A stretch of 64,000 nt of DNA from the NCBI RefSeq assembly GCF_008831285.2, contig NC_045141.1:20084848-20148847 (forward strand). The letters run 5' to 3'. The notes beneath the pieces were generated by a model. The model did not search any database, was not told the origin of the DNA, and worked only from the letters and a program-made list of their open reading frames with translations. Within the stretch, counting starts at the first letter, position 1; each line of letters begins with the position of its first letter. The translations under genes and the position numbers were made by a program. The stretch is from Nymphaea colorata (Eukaryota; Streptophyta; Magnoliopsida; Nymphaeales; Nymphaeaceae). Of this stretch, positions 1 to 13,835 are shown in pieces.

Positions 1-2283
1 TGTTTAGTAACTGCAGCGAAGTCCCCGGCCAGATGTTCGTGTGAAGTTGTGGAATAAGGTTATAAGGCAATAGTCGAATTTTCAACAGCATCCTATTTAC
101 CATTCATTTACAAGTCAAAGTTCTAAATCGAAACTACGGCGTAATGAACGTCGCAGCAACTGGGTACTCCAGATATTGATTCTGTTCATGTGTTTTTAGC
201 ATCGAATCGGCTGGATCCTGAATCCTGCCAGTTCTTTTACAGCAGATTTTACTAGCAAGGTGGAAGAATTAACCATAAGCGCTACGTCACCGCTTTATAG
301 ACATGCGTCTTCCTACCTTTTTAATATTGAGAAATTCCAATCATTATCCAAACCCGTTTCATTAATCCCAGCAGATTTGCAACAAAGCATGCCTAGCTTG
401 TGATCTACTAATTAATTGAATTCTAAAGATATATGACAAGCTTAATAATGAAGTTAACGGTGTGGGAAAGCTCAGACAGTAAAATGAATGCGTGAATTCT
501 TTAACTTAATGCGCTTCTCATTCCCTTCAATTTAATGGACTTTGCATTCTTACCAATATTTCATTTCATAAAGAAATTGGCGGAGCCCATTGACTCCCTT
601 CATGGACAGCAGTGGAACTGTGGAAGTCTAAGCAAAGGCCGTCCAAGTGAGACAAACACCACAACGATGGAAATATTAGGAAACTGGGGGGGTAAGGTTG
701 AATGATTTCTCTCTTCCCGCACCAAACAAGGTTTAATTGTCATTCTGAAAGGTATCCTTCACCACGATTAATCATCCTGGAAACATTTCTCCTCATTTTG
801 AAGGTCTCATCATGGAAAAGAAAATAAATACTTGCCCAGGTAAAAAAGTTATCTTGTGAAAAGCATACCCTTAAATTGAAATTGGAATTACATAACAGTT
901 GGAACAGATTTTGGCATAATGGTTTGGCATGTCGATGATTCGAAGGAGAGAATATATCATTCGAATATCTGAAGCCAGAAGAGATTGTGTGTGTAAGAGA
1001 AAGAGAGAGAGAAGAAAAGAATTTCATTAAACGAGACGTTTAAAAAGTGATGGACACACGAACAAAACAACTTAAGATGTGTGAACTTTGCTAGAAGATC
1101 AGGGCGTCAAAATACTTTCAGAATGAAAGTGATCTCAGTCAGATTAAAGATGAGAGAGAGAGAGAGACCCAACTAGCACTGATTTCTGGAACTAATTCCA
1201 CACATTCTCAGAAAAGCAACGGTGCAACAGATTCTAAAGAAGAATGTGTGGTTCTGAAGGAAGATGTGAGGAAAAGCATCTTGAGATAGGAACCCAAGAA
1301 ACCCCTGCAAACCAAGACTACAATTGGCACCACTCGATCTCTCCCGAGTTCATGACTGTTCCAGACAGAAGCATGCGTGAAAAGATCGACAAGAATGCTA
1401 CTGAATGCCGACTACGTCTAAATCGTGGTCAGCAACCAAGACCAACAACTCCACCGGAAAAGCGGGGTCGCCCTGCCACCCTCATTCAATTGATTTTTTC
1501 ACCAACCATCAGATCACATATACAACACAAGGAACTGGTCGCTTTCATTGCTCCAACTCTTTACATCACATCACAAGCTTTAAGTTTTTTCAAGAAGAAA
1601 AGAAAACAAGAGAGCTACAAAAACTGGATATTTCAATCCAATCAGGTAGCTAGAACATTGCGATCCATGTCGGTCCTGACCTTCCTCGTAATTAGTAATC
1701 AACAAGATTGCATGTTTGACCCAAAGACAGTCATCTAGAGACTATGAAATTTGCGTTGATGACACTTTTCAAATCACCACTTGGACCGTACAGATAACAT
1801 TTAAATTTTAAAAGGAAACTCATTCAGTTGAATATATATATATAGTTCACGTGAAAAGCTGTCACACACGATGCAACATCCGACACTCCTTCCCTTCCGG
1901 GGGAGACCCCTTCCTGGACTTTCTTGTCTCATGTTGTGTAGAGAATATACCTCCTGCACCAAAAGTTCCCAACCCGAACACACTTCCCCATGTTTAACCA
2001 TCGATTGCACTCCTTCGAATGCACCCATCCCCAAAATTCAGAAAGAAAGAAGAAAAGAGAACAGAGATTTCATTTTTCTTTTAACTTATTATAACTTGCA
2101 GTCATATGATCACATATAATATAGGAATAAAAGAAAGCATGCTACAGAGCTTAACCAGGGACTCGCGCATGCCAACTCTTCTCCATTTTTACGTCAAAGA
2201 TTTTCTTACTTTGCCTCCAAACGGAAGAGAAGAGAAAAGGCAACGACCAACGTCATCCGGCCAACTGATCGTGGAGGCGCAGC
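1..2283. other. Intergenic sequence 3' of the BEL1-like gene
   Basis: No recognisable gene on either strand. A 164-codon open frame on the plus strand (1244-1738) has no family resemblance, low-complexity Lys/Ser stretches and no supporting splice signals, so I do not call it. Short GA tracts occur around 1000-1015 and 1151-1166. The part just below 2284 should hold the 3' UTR of the BEL1-like gene, but I could not place a polyadenylation site with confidence. Confidence 0.6.
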
Positions 2284-3468
2284 TCAGAAATGTGATGCCG
2301 CTACCTGCTGCTGCTGATCCCTCCCGTAGACGCTACCACCGCCGCCGTCGCCGCCACATGCAGCAGACTCTTGGATGCCTTGCTTCATTGCAATGTTTCC
2401 ATTACCAACGTTTATAGTGTTGTCGATGGTATTTCCATAGTCATCTTGGAGGCCCTCAGTGTCGTGCTTCAGCCCCAACGTAAGCGACACCGAGCCCAGA
2501 CCACTTAGGTCCATGCCATGCTGATAGGCCGAAAAATCGATGGCGTTGGCGCACCCCTCGGAAACACCCCGCGGCCGATTCATCAGACTGCTCAGCTGCA
2601 GATTTCTGCTGCCGATTTCCGGCAAGCCGTGCGTCATACAGAGGTGGCCGTCCTTTCCCCCGTAGTTGGTTCCGTCCGAACCTCGCGTGCGTTCCAGCGC
2701 TGCGCCTGCCGTCGGCTTCTTCGTCACAATGTTATTATGGCTACCCATTTGGCCGCAGGCGTTCAGGTCCATTCCCGCAGCCTTCTGTGTCTCAAGCATG
2801 TGTATTTCTTCCACCATGGGCTTCCAGATTCTTACTCGAGCATTGATGAACCAGTTTGAAACCTTGAATCGTGAAACCAACAAAAGGGTTAAGATCAGTG
2901 ACTTTCGTCACGATGGAAAAATAGCATTACTTCATTTACTTAGAGGTGGTACCTGATTTCTAGAAAGACCAGTTTGTGAAGCCAACATATGCTTATCGGT
3001 ATCTGTTGGATACCTATGAAGGTGGCAAGTAACAAAAGAGTTAGAGACGCAGAGGACATTAAATCATGAAAATTGAAACATGACCTGCACTATCATGGAG
3101 AACCCCTCATAATATACTATAGGAGTTAAGTGAGAAGCCACCCCAACAGAATGCCAGTCGGAAATTAGACAAGGCCTATGAAACGATCCCCAAGAACAAG
3201 ACATGTGCTTGTTCATAACATAATGAGTCCACATTTCGGAAGTAGAGATTTTATGTGAAACTGGGAAAGGATAAAATCCATGGTTCACGACTAACAACAC
3301 AGAAAGCAAAAAACATATATATATACGTGTGTGTGTGTGTGTGTAAAGAGATGAAATCCTCCAGCCATTTGGATCTAAGGTGGGCCTGATTAAACACACA
3401 ATCAGATGCAATGCATCGTTGGTTTAGCATGACCAAAGGATTTCTCCATCCAAGACACAAATCCAAGG

Positions 3469-3502
<34 letters not shown>

Positions 3503-6223
3503 CCTCTATATATATAAGAATTGAAATCAGCCAACGATATTGAGAGATGAAAAAATATTTCAAAACCATTGCTAAGAACCCCACACAAGTTTATGACATA
3601 GTGATGGTTTATGGCATGTTTAGGAACGGTTTATGGTGCATTTAATCACAACTTACAAACATTTAGGCATCCAACATCTCAGAGATGACAGATTTCAACT
3701 TCAACAAAAATTAATCGACCAACTTCTGGCTGCAAATATGGTGGAAGAAGAATGGGCACGTCCAGACGTCTAGACCTAGATGAAGCGAAATTAAGACTAA
3801 ACTACACCAGATCAGGAAGCCGGTATCAGAAATTCATCCTACCAGTGAAAGCATCACCGAGACATGCAAACTTCAATTTCACTGGAAACGAAATTTCCAT
3901 TTATGGGCCGACCATTGTAAAGCTTCCCATATCTCAGTGTCTTCTTCTTAAGGAATAGCCTTTCTGGCAGCTCCCCTTACACAGATATCATGATAAGTCT
4001 GCCATCTTGGTAAAAGTGCTATTTTTTAATTTCTGCAGATTGCCCTTGATCACTTTATCAGACAAAGAGGAAAAAGTTCTTCCAGCAGACTGCTTCAGTG
4101 TAACTGACATTTCACCCTGCCTTAAGGGTAAGGGGTTCTGTGCGGCTGTCATAGACTGTGGCCTACACCACGACATTCAGAAAAGAAAAGGGGTTTCCTT
4201 GAGACGCAAGGGAAAAAAAAGGACAAACTAATTCCGACTTTCCCGTTGTTTTCATCAAACTCTGGTAAAACATTCATGCTTGGAAGCGTACTTTATCTAA
4301 AAAGATGAACTAAATCGGAACTCGGGTCAAGCTTTTGGGCTGTCGGTATGAGCATGCAGATACCAATCTGGGCTATAGGAAAAACCCGACTGCTTCAATC
4401 TGCTATTAAGGAAATAAACCCAGATGGAACTTAAACAAAATGTTATTATGATAAGGAAAATATTATTAATTGAAATGGTTCTTCAGTGCCTCTAGAAGTA
4501 AAGTTTCTAATCAAAATATAGTGCATGTAATAAAAAAAAAATACAGCTTAAAGCAGAGATTAAAGTGATTTCTGGGTTATGATCCATTAGAACTAGTTGA
4601 TTATGTCATCACATTCGAATAATATTACTAGGACTGAGACCCGGAAAAACTTAATTGCACCTGCGGCTGGTAATAATCCCTACTAATAAAACATTACATT
4701 AAGGCTGTTTTTCATTGCTTTGTATAATCCCTCGGATCTCAAGTGCACTGGGTTGATTTTTCTTCTTTCTCGGGGGCAACCACGCTTTTTCTCTCTTCAA
4801 AATATAAAAGGTAGGATTTGAAATCCTCCCTTGATCCTACGATGGGAGAGAAAAACAAATTATATCTTCAGTCTTGAGATCTAGTCTTTTCAAATGGCTA
4901 TTCTGTTTATAATGGGAGAATCTTTTGACCTCCTCGACTTCCATCTTTCTTGTTGATTTCTTGGTACGATAAGGCCTACCCAACATGGAGAAAAACTTCG
5001 AAAAAATATTTTCACTTCTTTTTGGTGGATGAGGAAAATAAAACAACACGGCTGAGGAAATACAAACATGGAAGGCCAAGGTCAAATGATAAAAGCAGCT
5101 AATTTAGCAAATCCTAAAGCAGAAGAAAACTTGTCCACCATGAATGTCCACGGGTTAATGAAATGGACGTTAAGGAGGATGAACCACTTACGGGTGAAGG
5201 AAATGCTCGAACAACCAAGCTCTCAGTATGGCAACTGATCGCTCAGGGAGACCTCTCTGCGGCCGCCAAATATGCTGATGCTGATCATCGACGTGAGTTT
5301 TCGCGTGCCGGAGAGATGGATCAATATACTTCAGCTTTGCATTATCGCCTTTGGTTTGACAGTAAGGATTCAACTCATCACCGACAGCTCTACTTATATC
5401 TTGCAGTTCCCTACTAATAATTTTCTTAAGACACCTGAAGTGCCTTGAAATCATCCTTACGGCAAAAGAAGTATAAGGACTTGCTGTACTAAGACCTGCA
5501 ACAGACTCGAACGATGATACCACCATTTTTATCTGTTGATTATAGTAATCATACCTCACCATGACCTGAAATTGTCAAAGTTACCCATACTTTAGTCTTC
5601 CAAAATGAAAAGAGGCGAAACACACTTGCACTAGATCTAACATTAATATAAAATTTAACTTTATGTAAAAAAAGATTGCGGATCATGCACAGTGGCTAGG
5701 TCAAGGATCAAAACAAGATGTATACAACACAAATACAAGGAGACAAACGAAGGAGATACATTCCTAGTTGACACACAATTTTGAACCAAAGTCCACTGAC
5801 TGCTGTAAAACACGGATTCTGGTTTTGCTGCAACAACGGACCAAAGCAGGAAAAATTGTCTGTCGCTTCCAAATACAGTGTTTTCCTAATGCCCATTAAA
5901 GGTTTCACATATAAAAATTTAAATTGTTATCATTCAGTGCTTTCATTTGTAACTTGTAAGTATGTTGCAGTTACCAAACAACCAATCCATGTCTATACAA
6001 CCTAAAGAAGGTGATGCCAAGAAGATTGTAGAAATAGTCAAACTAAATAAACAAGCAAAATGTGGAGTGTTATCTATTAAACGTACAAGCCGAAATCACA
6101 ATGCCGTGCTTAAACAGATTAGCTTCATCATGCACATCGAGCAAGAAACATCCAATCAAAGACAGCAGAAAATGCAGCCACAGTATACAGTCGTAAATGA
6201 GAAAATGCCCCACTACTTCTGTA

Positions 6224-6285
<62 letters not shown>

Positions 6286-9204
6286 ATTTTTCACCCAGAA
6301 AAAGGAACACACATTTACATGATCTCAGACTTCTGAATTATACAGACGCTAATGCAAGATATCGTATTATCTTTGAACCTTAGGCCTGAATAACTATCTG
6401 CAAAATGCCAGATCATATCTCACAGTTTAGGCCCAAAAGCAGTAAAACCATGAGGAAGAATATTTTAATATTTGTAAACTAATCCTTACAGGTCTTATTT
6501 TTCTTCTTTATTTGCTAGGCAAGGTGTTACAAATTATTCAAATGACGAAAGGGAACTTATATACCAGATCTCTTATAATGCAATGTCCACCCATAGTTAT
6601 CCAAGTCCCTCAAGGATGATGATAAATTGAACACAATTTAAGTTATCTCCAGATGAAGCAAACATACAAAGAAAGTATCTTCCAAAAGTACAGTTTAATG
6701 AAAAGAAAAATGAACCAAGTATGTCTTCAGAAGCATAGAAAAGGAAAAAAATCTTTCTAATTATTTATCAGTCACTAAAACTTGATGAACTCATTTCTAC
6801 CATTTCATGAATATTCAGTCTGAAGATTAACAAATGGACCACTATATGAAAAAACTACAAACAATAGCAACAGCAGTAGACATCTCTCAATTCTTTCATC
6901 CATAAAAATCAACACCCTTTGTCCCACCTACCAACACACACACCTGCATAGATAGACAGGTTTAAGTTGTTGGACCAACAATGCAGAAACCTATATTAGT
7001 GCTTGTTAAATTGACATAGCAGTTGCAGTATTATATCATGATATGGGAAAAAGAAAACGTTTACATCGCAAGTACTTAGGCATGCACATAACATGAAAAT
7101 TTTTAAGGGCAAACACTATCAGTACCAACTAGCTTTTGTCATGAATGCAACTTAACAAATTCAAAAGATCCAAGAATAACAACACAGGTGATGAAGCATG
7201 ATCAGTTTCATGGAAAGCTGTGGGGGTGTGTGTGTGAGAGTGTGTTATATATATATATATATATAAGTTCATTTGCACAAGCAGTCCTATAAAAAGTGTT
7301 TAGCTGGTTTAAGAGGACAGATCTGAGTTGAATTAATCTACCTTGACAAATCCACTGTCATCACAAATTTCTATTTTGCTGATGAAAGCGAAAGCTAGTT
7401 ACCGTTTATATGTAAAATAGCTACCTCTCAAGTACATTGACACAATGTTTCAGCAATTTACTTACGTAGAATCAATAATTGATATAAGTTAGAAGGCTTA
7501 TTTTCCTTGTTCAACAGATATACACAAGATCAGCACTTCCATTTGCATTTTATTTAGAAATGGAAGTTAAAAAAATTAATTATATCTTCCCTTCCTCTAA
7601 TCAAATGTGCTATTCCCATATTACAATTTCACAGAAGAACTTAACCATGTTGGAGAAGCACAGAACATCATGCTGCAATCAAAATAAATGAGGAAAACAG
7701 TGAATCACACACAAGCTATGAATAAAAATAATCCCAATTTTACTTTATGTGAAAAATGAAAACTTTTAGCAGACCATTTTAAGTTGCCAAATCTAAGGAA
7801 CTTCAGAGAGAATTTAAAACAAAAAATTGACAATGGAAGTAAATGAAGAACAGAAAATCATATGGCGAGTATAAGGATGAAAAAAACAAGAGGAAGAAGA
7901 ATTGTAGATCAAACAATACCAACCTCGTCGAGCATAGCCACCAGCTTCATTTTTCTGTGCTGATAACCAATGTGATAGCTCTGAGAAACTGGGTTTGATA
8001 TATCATTACTAGTAGATACAGAAGAAGAATTTCCAATTGAAGAAGACAAACACAAACCTCCCTTCCCATCGGATCCAGAATTTGCTTCGATTGTGAAGTT
8101 CTTATCGTTTGATTCAATTGAATGAAACTGACGAGTCAGACCGACGAACTCTTCCAACAACTGCTGTGCTGGCTTCAAAAATTTTGAACTCTTCAAGATG
8201 GAAGAATAACCAGTAAAAGGTCCAAATGGACCGCCACCATTTTGGACTACTGATGATGAGCTCAAGTTGCATTCAATAGCATTTACATTCTCTTTGCCAC
8301 TAAACACAAAAGGCTTTGGCAATGACCCAAGGTTACTCCCAAATTGCCTATTACAAAGTGCATTTAGATTCGACTTCAGTTCTTCAGAAGAGTGATCGCC
8401 ATCAACATCCATGGGTTGGATCTCTTGACATCCAAATCTGGAACCAAACTGAGGAGCTCGTAATTCGGGAGGAGGAATTGAAGAAAGAGACAGAGCTAAA
8501 CATCGACCACTTGCATCACATTGAATATTAGCAGAAAGCTGATCACTGCCGTAGCCACCTTCACCCTTGCTTGCCATGAAAGCATCATTCCATCCAGTAA
8601 CACTATTTACTCTAGGAGATGTTAAAGTATTCCCGTAGCCTGGACCAATAACATGATCACCTCCACTACCCAACAAAGAAACTTGTTCACCTTCCCTCAT
8701 AACTTCAGAAATGTGTGTACTGCTTAATTGATGAGCCCCCATAACGGATGGTGGAAAAGCAGAATAATCAAGAGACATCTCCTGATAATGCTTATGGCTT
8801 TCTGAACTATGAATATCACTACCAGGAGAAGACTCCAGATCTGGGTAGACAGAAGAATAGGTTGCATTCCTCAAATAAAGCTGCTTAGCAGGTTGAGAGA
8901 CTACTCCACCGATAAGAGTACTTGGCAACGACAACGCACCATTATTAATGAACATAGAATTCAGACTGCAAGCTGGGCTTTCAACATAGTTCACATTCCA
9001 CACAGCTGCATTATGTGAACCAGCATCCTTCCAGCTGGCTGTGTCATGAGCATCATAGGATGATTTAGCAACAGGAAATGAATAAGAAATGGGCTGGGGA
9101 CAGCTCTCAAGTTCAGATGCACCAGTGTTTGAATGCCCACCATCTTTTTGAGACACAAGCACCTCAGTACTGATAGGGAAACAGTTGTTCTCAGGCTGAA
9201 ACAT
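2284..9204 (-). CDS. BEL1-like TALE homeodomain transcription factor
   Basis: Nuclear DNA-binding protein of the BELL class, which acts as a heterodimer with KNOX homeodomain partners in meristem and organ patterning. Coding exons (minus strand): 9204-7924, 5565-5192, 3013-2953 and 2862-2284. All have GT/AG borders, phases close exactly, and they give 764 aa. Seen in order: N-terminal ZIBEL-like RCLALSLSS (234-242); SKY box starting [12 protein letters not shown] (332-355); BELL domain starting [13 protein letters not shown] (415) and split by intron 1 (to about 490); TALE homeodomain from W527 with the PYP loop (552-554), split by the typical 61-bp exon, and WFINARVR in helix 3; C-terminal [13 protein letters not shown] (696-703). 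Introns are 2.36 kb, 2.18 kb and 90 bp. It is at the long end for the family. Subclade (BLH1/5/6/7 versus others) is not settled; the BELL domain looks nearest BLH1-type. The family call is firm. Confidence 0.95.
3472..3515. repeat. (CT)n/(TA)n microsatellite in intron 2 of the BEL1-like gene
   Basis: An uninterrupted CT run of about 14 units is followed by CCCC and a short TA run. It lies in the 2.18-kb second intron; the rest of that intron (3014-5191) shows no other recognisable feature. Confidence 0.9.
6230..6283. repeat. (TC)n(TA)n compound microsatellite in intron 1 of the BEL1-like gene
   Basis: About 13 TC units run directly into about 15 TA units. It lies inside intron 1 (5566-7923). 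The TA part can fold on itself. Confidence 0.95.
7223..7265. repeat. (GT)n/(TA)n compound microsatellite in intron 1 of the BEL1-like gene
   Basis: A GT-rich run with one GAGA interruption passes into about 10 TA units. It is also inside intron 1 of the BEL1-like gene. Confidence 0.85.
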
Positions 9205-9248
9205 GCTTGATTAATGAATGTTTGAAAAGCTCGAACTAGGTAAGTCAC
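9205..9248 (-). other. Probable 5' leader exon segment of the BEL1-like gene
   Basis: Upstream of the ATG at 9204, the minus strand carries a long pyrimidine tract ending CCCCAG at 9251-9249, a good 3' splice site. The start codon exon therefore probably begins at 9248 with 44 nt of leader, and the transcript starts further upstream. Candidate donors on the minus strand are TTTTG|GTGAGG near 10646 and CTGAG|GTAAAA at 11055. I cannot choose between them from sequence. Confidence 0.45.
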
Positions 9249-11499
9249 CTGGGGTAAAGGGCCAAGAGAAAAGAGAATTACAATCTCCTGCAGTGACGAG
9301 ACAAATATGACCAGAATGATGTAACAGGTACGCTAGGGAATGTCAAATTTTCACCTAAATTTCAAGTTTTTATTGCAAATTTTGTGAGTAACGCGTGATC
9401 ATAAACGAATCGTGTCTATTCATGAGGAGCAAACCCCTATGTCTTTTGGGCTTGCAGATACTTTGATCATTCATGACATGGATCAGCAGCAGCAACAAGC
9501 TTCCTTCCAACCTTAAGGAATTCCAATCTTGCAACATGCAGCATCGATTACTTCCAAATATAAGTCGGATCTTCTAGTAGGACTTCATTGGTAACAGCTC
9601 CAAGACATGCCAACCTTCTGAAAAAAAATATATATATATCTCAAATATATTAAAATAATAATATCATATTGTTACCAAAAGAATTCAACTTTTTGCTTTG
9701 GAATAAAACAAAAGAACAACAGATTGTCAGGTGCACAACATTCTAAATCGCCACCATGTGAGAGAGAATGTGCACTTATCTCTGTGAACTATTCGCGGGT
9801 AAACAAAATAAATGAATAACGTCTCTAAAATATATATAAAAATCGTTATCTTCTTAAACAAAGAAGCTCACTTAAGATCATTTGCAAACAAAAAAGTAAA
9901 GCACAATGCCCGTGCGGGGGCAAATCCTTCCGCCTCTACAACTCTCAAATTGGCTTCAACAGATTAATCATTAAATAAGTCTTCTTCTTCCAAAATATAA
10001 ACATAAAAGTAAGAATGATTCACCAATTTACTACACGCAGCGTCACGAAGGGACAGCGACCGATCGACACCCAACGAGGATATAAAAAAGAACCACGACA
10101 TCCCATATCGTAATTTCATGCAATTTAAGAAGGTAAAAAAAACGATAATGATTGATCAAGATCCTAACAGTGGAAGAAAACTATCAATGGCGTCGCAGAA
10201 GGCCATGCAGTCTGCAGAATGAAGTGATAGTGATATTGTGATAAGAGAACCGCAAGAATCACTTGGAGCCTCTCTCGCTTTCTCGCTCTCCGCATCTACA
10301 AACTTCCACTGAGAGGTCGAAAATCACGAAAACAAAGGAAAGATCATTGCTGACCATGATCATCACAGTAGCCGCACGTCACACTGCTCACATCTGCTCG
10401 TCGTCTCTCCTCCCTGATCTCATTCAGCACAGTTCACAAGAAACGCGTGCTTTTACAATGCAGGAAAGAAGACTTTGAAGGCTCCGGAGAATAATGATAA
10501 GAATAGCAGGCGGCGTGAAAGAAAACTTGAAGGGCATTTTCGTCATTCGAATACGAAAAGCATAACCGAGGGCTCAGTTCAGGAGAGATAGAGAAGTAAG
10601 AGGAGAGTCAAACAGTAGAGAATAAAAAAAAATAAAAGCTTTTGCTCCCAACCCTCACCAAAAGCCCAAAGAAAAGAACAAAATCGCCTTCCCTTTATTC
10701 TCCCTACTCGGGAGAGACGGTAGGGAAGATTGCAGAGCAAACATTGCCGAGAACAGCAACTGCAAGTCTGCAAGGAGGCCCATCACCGGCAGAAAGAATT
10801 TATAAACATTTCTAGCCTTCAGGCTTATTACCGTCCAACAGTCCAACACAACTTTCTGTGAAGATGGTAGGAAAAAAACATGCACAAAAACCAGCTTAAA
10901 GTAGGAAAGAAGAGAAAATTTGCCAAACGAATAAGATCTTTCTTCCAGTTAGTTTAATTATTGACATGAAAAGGAATGCGTTACATATTTTGTCAACCAA
11001 GTCGCAAATTTCCCACACCAAACTATAAAAGAAACACAAGAAACAAGATTTTACCTCAGAAACGGGACCAAGAGACCAAAGGATTAAGGAAGTTCCCTGA
11101 AGGGAAGACAAGCAAAGATCCTTCTAGCAAGCAGCGGCCAGAAAATTCTAGTCCCCGTTACAAAGGGTTTGGTGTTCCTCCGCCCTAAGAGAGAGAGGGA
11201 GAGAGAGGAACGGTGACCCACCGATTGAGCTCCACACAAAAAAGAAGGCACAAGAGAAGAAAAGGATGTACACTCTGAGGGGTCTGGATTCGCGCTACAT
11301 GAATGACCAAATCGCCCTGGCTGTTTTAAGGGAATTACCAAAACTGCGTCCTCATCATCTTTGTACTACGGCACAGACAGAAGCAATAGGTTGGGAAAGT
11401 TTTGAAGGTCTTCACAAAAACACAGACAATGGTATCCTGTCTTGGAGAAAATTACGGGGGCGACCCCATCCTCCTTTTTGGCACCTAAAGTACACAGTT

Positions 11500-11521
11500 C
11501 TCTCTCTCTCTCTCTCTCTCT
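11500..11521. repeat. (TC)n microsatellite upstream of the BEL1-like gene
   Basis: About 11 TC units, equivalent to (GA)n on the gene strand. It is the first of three such tracts within 1 kb. Confidence 0.9.
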
Positions 11522-11721
11522 TGCTTGAGCCGCAGACCACACCCTTCTCTGGCCGTGAACAATGGGGATTGCTGATACTGATAGCACGACTACAACCGCG
11601 CCCTTTATTCTTTTCTTGTTGCTTTGGCTCTATATGCAAACGGGGATCAAAAGACAGGAACCTGTGCTACAAAGGAAGAGAAGGCCAAGAGGGGACTTTA
11701 AAAGGTTGCTCATGCAGATGA

Positions 11722-11724
<3 letters not shown>

Positions 11725-11763
<39 letters not shown>
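11725..11763. repeat. (TC)n microsatellite upstream of the BEL1-like gene
   Basis: About 19 TC units. Read on the minus strand it is a long GA run upstream of the BEL1-like gene. Confidence 0.95.
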
Positions 11764-11765
<2 letters not shown>

Positions 11766-12428
11766 TTCTTCTAGTTTGCGAGGACTTCCTTTGCCTCGTA
11801 GGTGCATGTGAAGGGGCGAGGTATAAGGCTTACCATGCTTCTAGGCTTTATCTTGCGCATCATCTACGTAGTCTTCACCTCTTCTGTAGTTTTACGCTCC
11901 CGGGACGCCCATACATGTTGTCAGTTTCTCGTACAGATCATCCTCCCTTGCTCAGTTTCACTGTTGGAGGGTTCTGTTACAAGAGCATATATACTTCCAG
12001 ATTCGCTAATGATGCACCTTTTCATGGCCATTATATGGGCACTTACCTTTGCTTCGTGCAATTAAAGAGCCACAGTTCTAGGACCAAAAAGTGGACTGGT
12101 CATATTTGGTTCGACGTAGCTGCCAAATAATGTTGGCTTCCACAGTACAGATGCTTGTTTCGTTTTTGTTGGTGTTACACGGGTTAACATTGCAGAACGA
12201 TGTTTACGTGCATGATCTGTGGAGATGAAGAAGAACGGCTCAAAATTTTGAGGTTGGTGCAACCTACGACCTCTTAAAATATTGCATAGACTGTGTTGAA
12301 GGTGGACAGAATTCGTTATTCGCAATGAAAACTGAACTTCTGCAACGATCGAGGAATGCATCACCAGAAGTCTGAGCTACATCGTTTAGTACCACTGTGA
12401 AGGACCTGGAATGTCTTACTCAGCGTGC

Positions 12429-12430
<2 letters not shown>

Positions 12431-12470
<40 letters not shown>
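12431..12470. repeat. (GA)n microsatellite
   Basis: About 20 uninterrupted AG/GA units, in the opposite orientation to the two CT tracts at 11.5 and 11.7 kb. Confidence 0.95.
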
Positions 12471-12473
<3 letters not shown>

Positions 12474-12899
12474 TTTGTGTTATCTATTTTGTGTCTTTTG
12501 TTATATACTATCATCTTGGTGCATCAAGGCCAATAGACGAGTGATTAATAGCAGTAATGATACTTGTAAACTTAGAACCGATGACACAATTCCTTTGGGG
12601 AACGGTTCATCAAAAGCAACAGTTGCAGCAAGCAAGTAAATCATTGAAGGCTGTCATAATGCACCCATCTAGGACGGCCTCAGCCAAGAGTCCGGACACC
12701 TGTGGTGGGTCCTTGAAAAGTATCACGGTAATGAAAGAACCATCAAAGAAGAAGGGGAAAGACTGATCGGCGAGCACTGTACTCGTTTTGAAAAGCAATC
12801 TTGGTCTTTGGTGATCGTAGGGGGTTTGCTTCACTTGGGTAGCTCAAAAAGGGTGCTGCAGACGCTGTGCAGCAAAATAATAGCACCAACAGTGGTGCT

Positions 12900-13835
12900 C
12901 GATTCTCCCTTCCTGCCTTTTAGGGCGTCGGCGGATTACTCACTCGTTCTACCCACCGTCCATCGGCAAAGATGAACGGCGTTAAGCTTTACGCGTTCAT
13001 GAAGCACATGACCTGGTCGTCTCTCTCTGTGGTTCCATGGGCGAAGTAGGAGGCGAACTGATAGGACAGTGAGGGTGGGTACATCCCCAAAGCGGAGGGC
13101 AATTATGTCATCCCGTACGGATAATTTGCAGGGCTGCAGCGGCCTATGCACCGAGGCTGCCATTAAAGAGCCTCCGTATCGAACTGGGGAGTTCAACTAA
13201 ATGACCAACACACCCTTCCCGGGTTTGAGCCCCGAGAACTCTGCACTTCACTGCTGCGACATGGACACAGAAGAAGAGCAACGTATGGAGGGGGAGAAGA
13301 GTGGAGGTTCGAGGATGACGTCAGGTGGGCAGCTAACTTTCGGCTCCCCCTCTGCAACTTCCCTGCTGCCGTAATGTATCTTTTGCTTGAGGGCGATCGA
13401 CCGGCGGTGGGGAGTCTCGGAGAGAGGGGGAACGTGTGGAGCTCGGGTTCCGCTTCTCTTCCTGCTCCCGCCCTGGCGAGTGACGGGACAGGGCGTCAGA
13501 TGAGTACGGAACGGGGAAACCCCCCTTGTTTGCAGAGGCGATGGCGTCATTGCTCCCCTTTGCACCGCCTCGGCCGGGTGGGCAGAGGCTCCGGAAGGTG
13601 CAGAAAGCCGCTCGTGGACGCTGAGCGTGCACCGAGCGCGCCTTTTCTGCACCACCCAAAGGAGCGCTGCGACGGCCGACAGGTGGGAGGAAGAGTCAAT
13701 GGTGGTCCGGCATGAGCTTCCCCGCTCATGGCGGTCATCGATCAGGTGCATGCCACCTTGCCAATCCTTTGTTCTAATTTCTAAAGCTAAATCAAAATCA
13801 AATTCAAGAGGAAAATTGCTCCATGGGATGCGCAA
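12900..13835. other. GC-rich island without a recognised gene
   Basis: This stretch is much richer in G, C and CpG than its surroundings, similar in composition to the intronless kinase and PP2-A10-like genes. Open frames of 195 and 113 codons run on opposite strands over 13248-13835, but none resembles a protein family, and they overlap as expected for high-GC sequence. It could be a promoter-type CpG island or a decayed intronless gene. Confidence 0.4.

Noticed and set aside
1244..1738. 164-codon plus-strand frame
   Set aside because: No family resemblance, mixed low-complexity content and no splice or promoter support; it overlaps another frame of similar quality.
7203..7226. Sequence resembling the reverse complement of miR396
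   Set aside because: Several mismatches and no pairing arm nearby to form a precursor hairpin; it sits next to a GT microsatellite.
13248..13835. 195-codon minus-strand frame in the GC-rich island
   Set aside because: No recognisable domain and equally long frames on the other strand; kept only as a GC-island observation.
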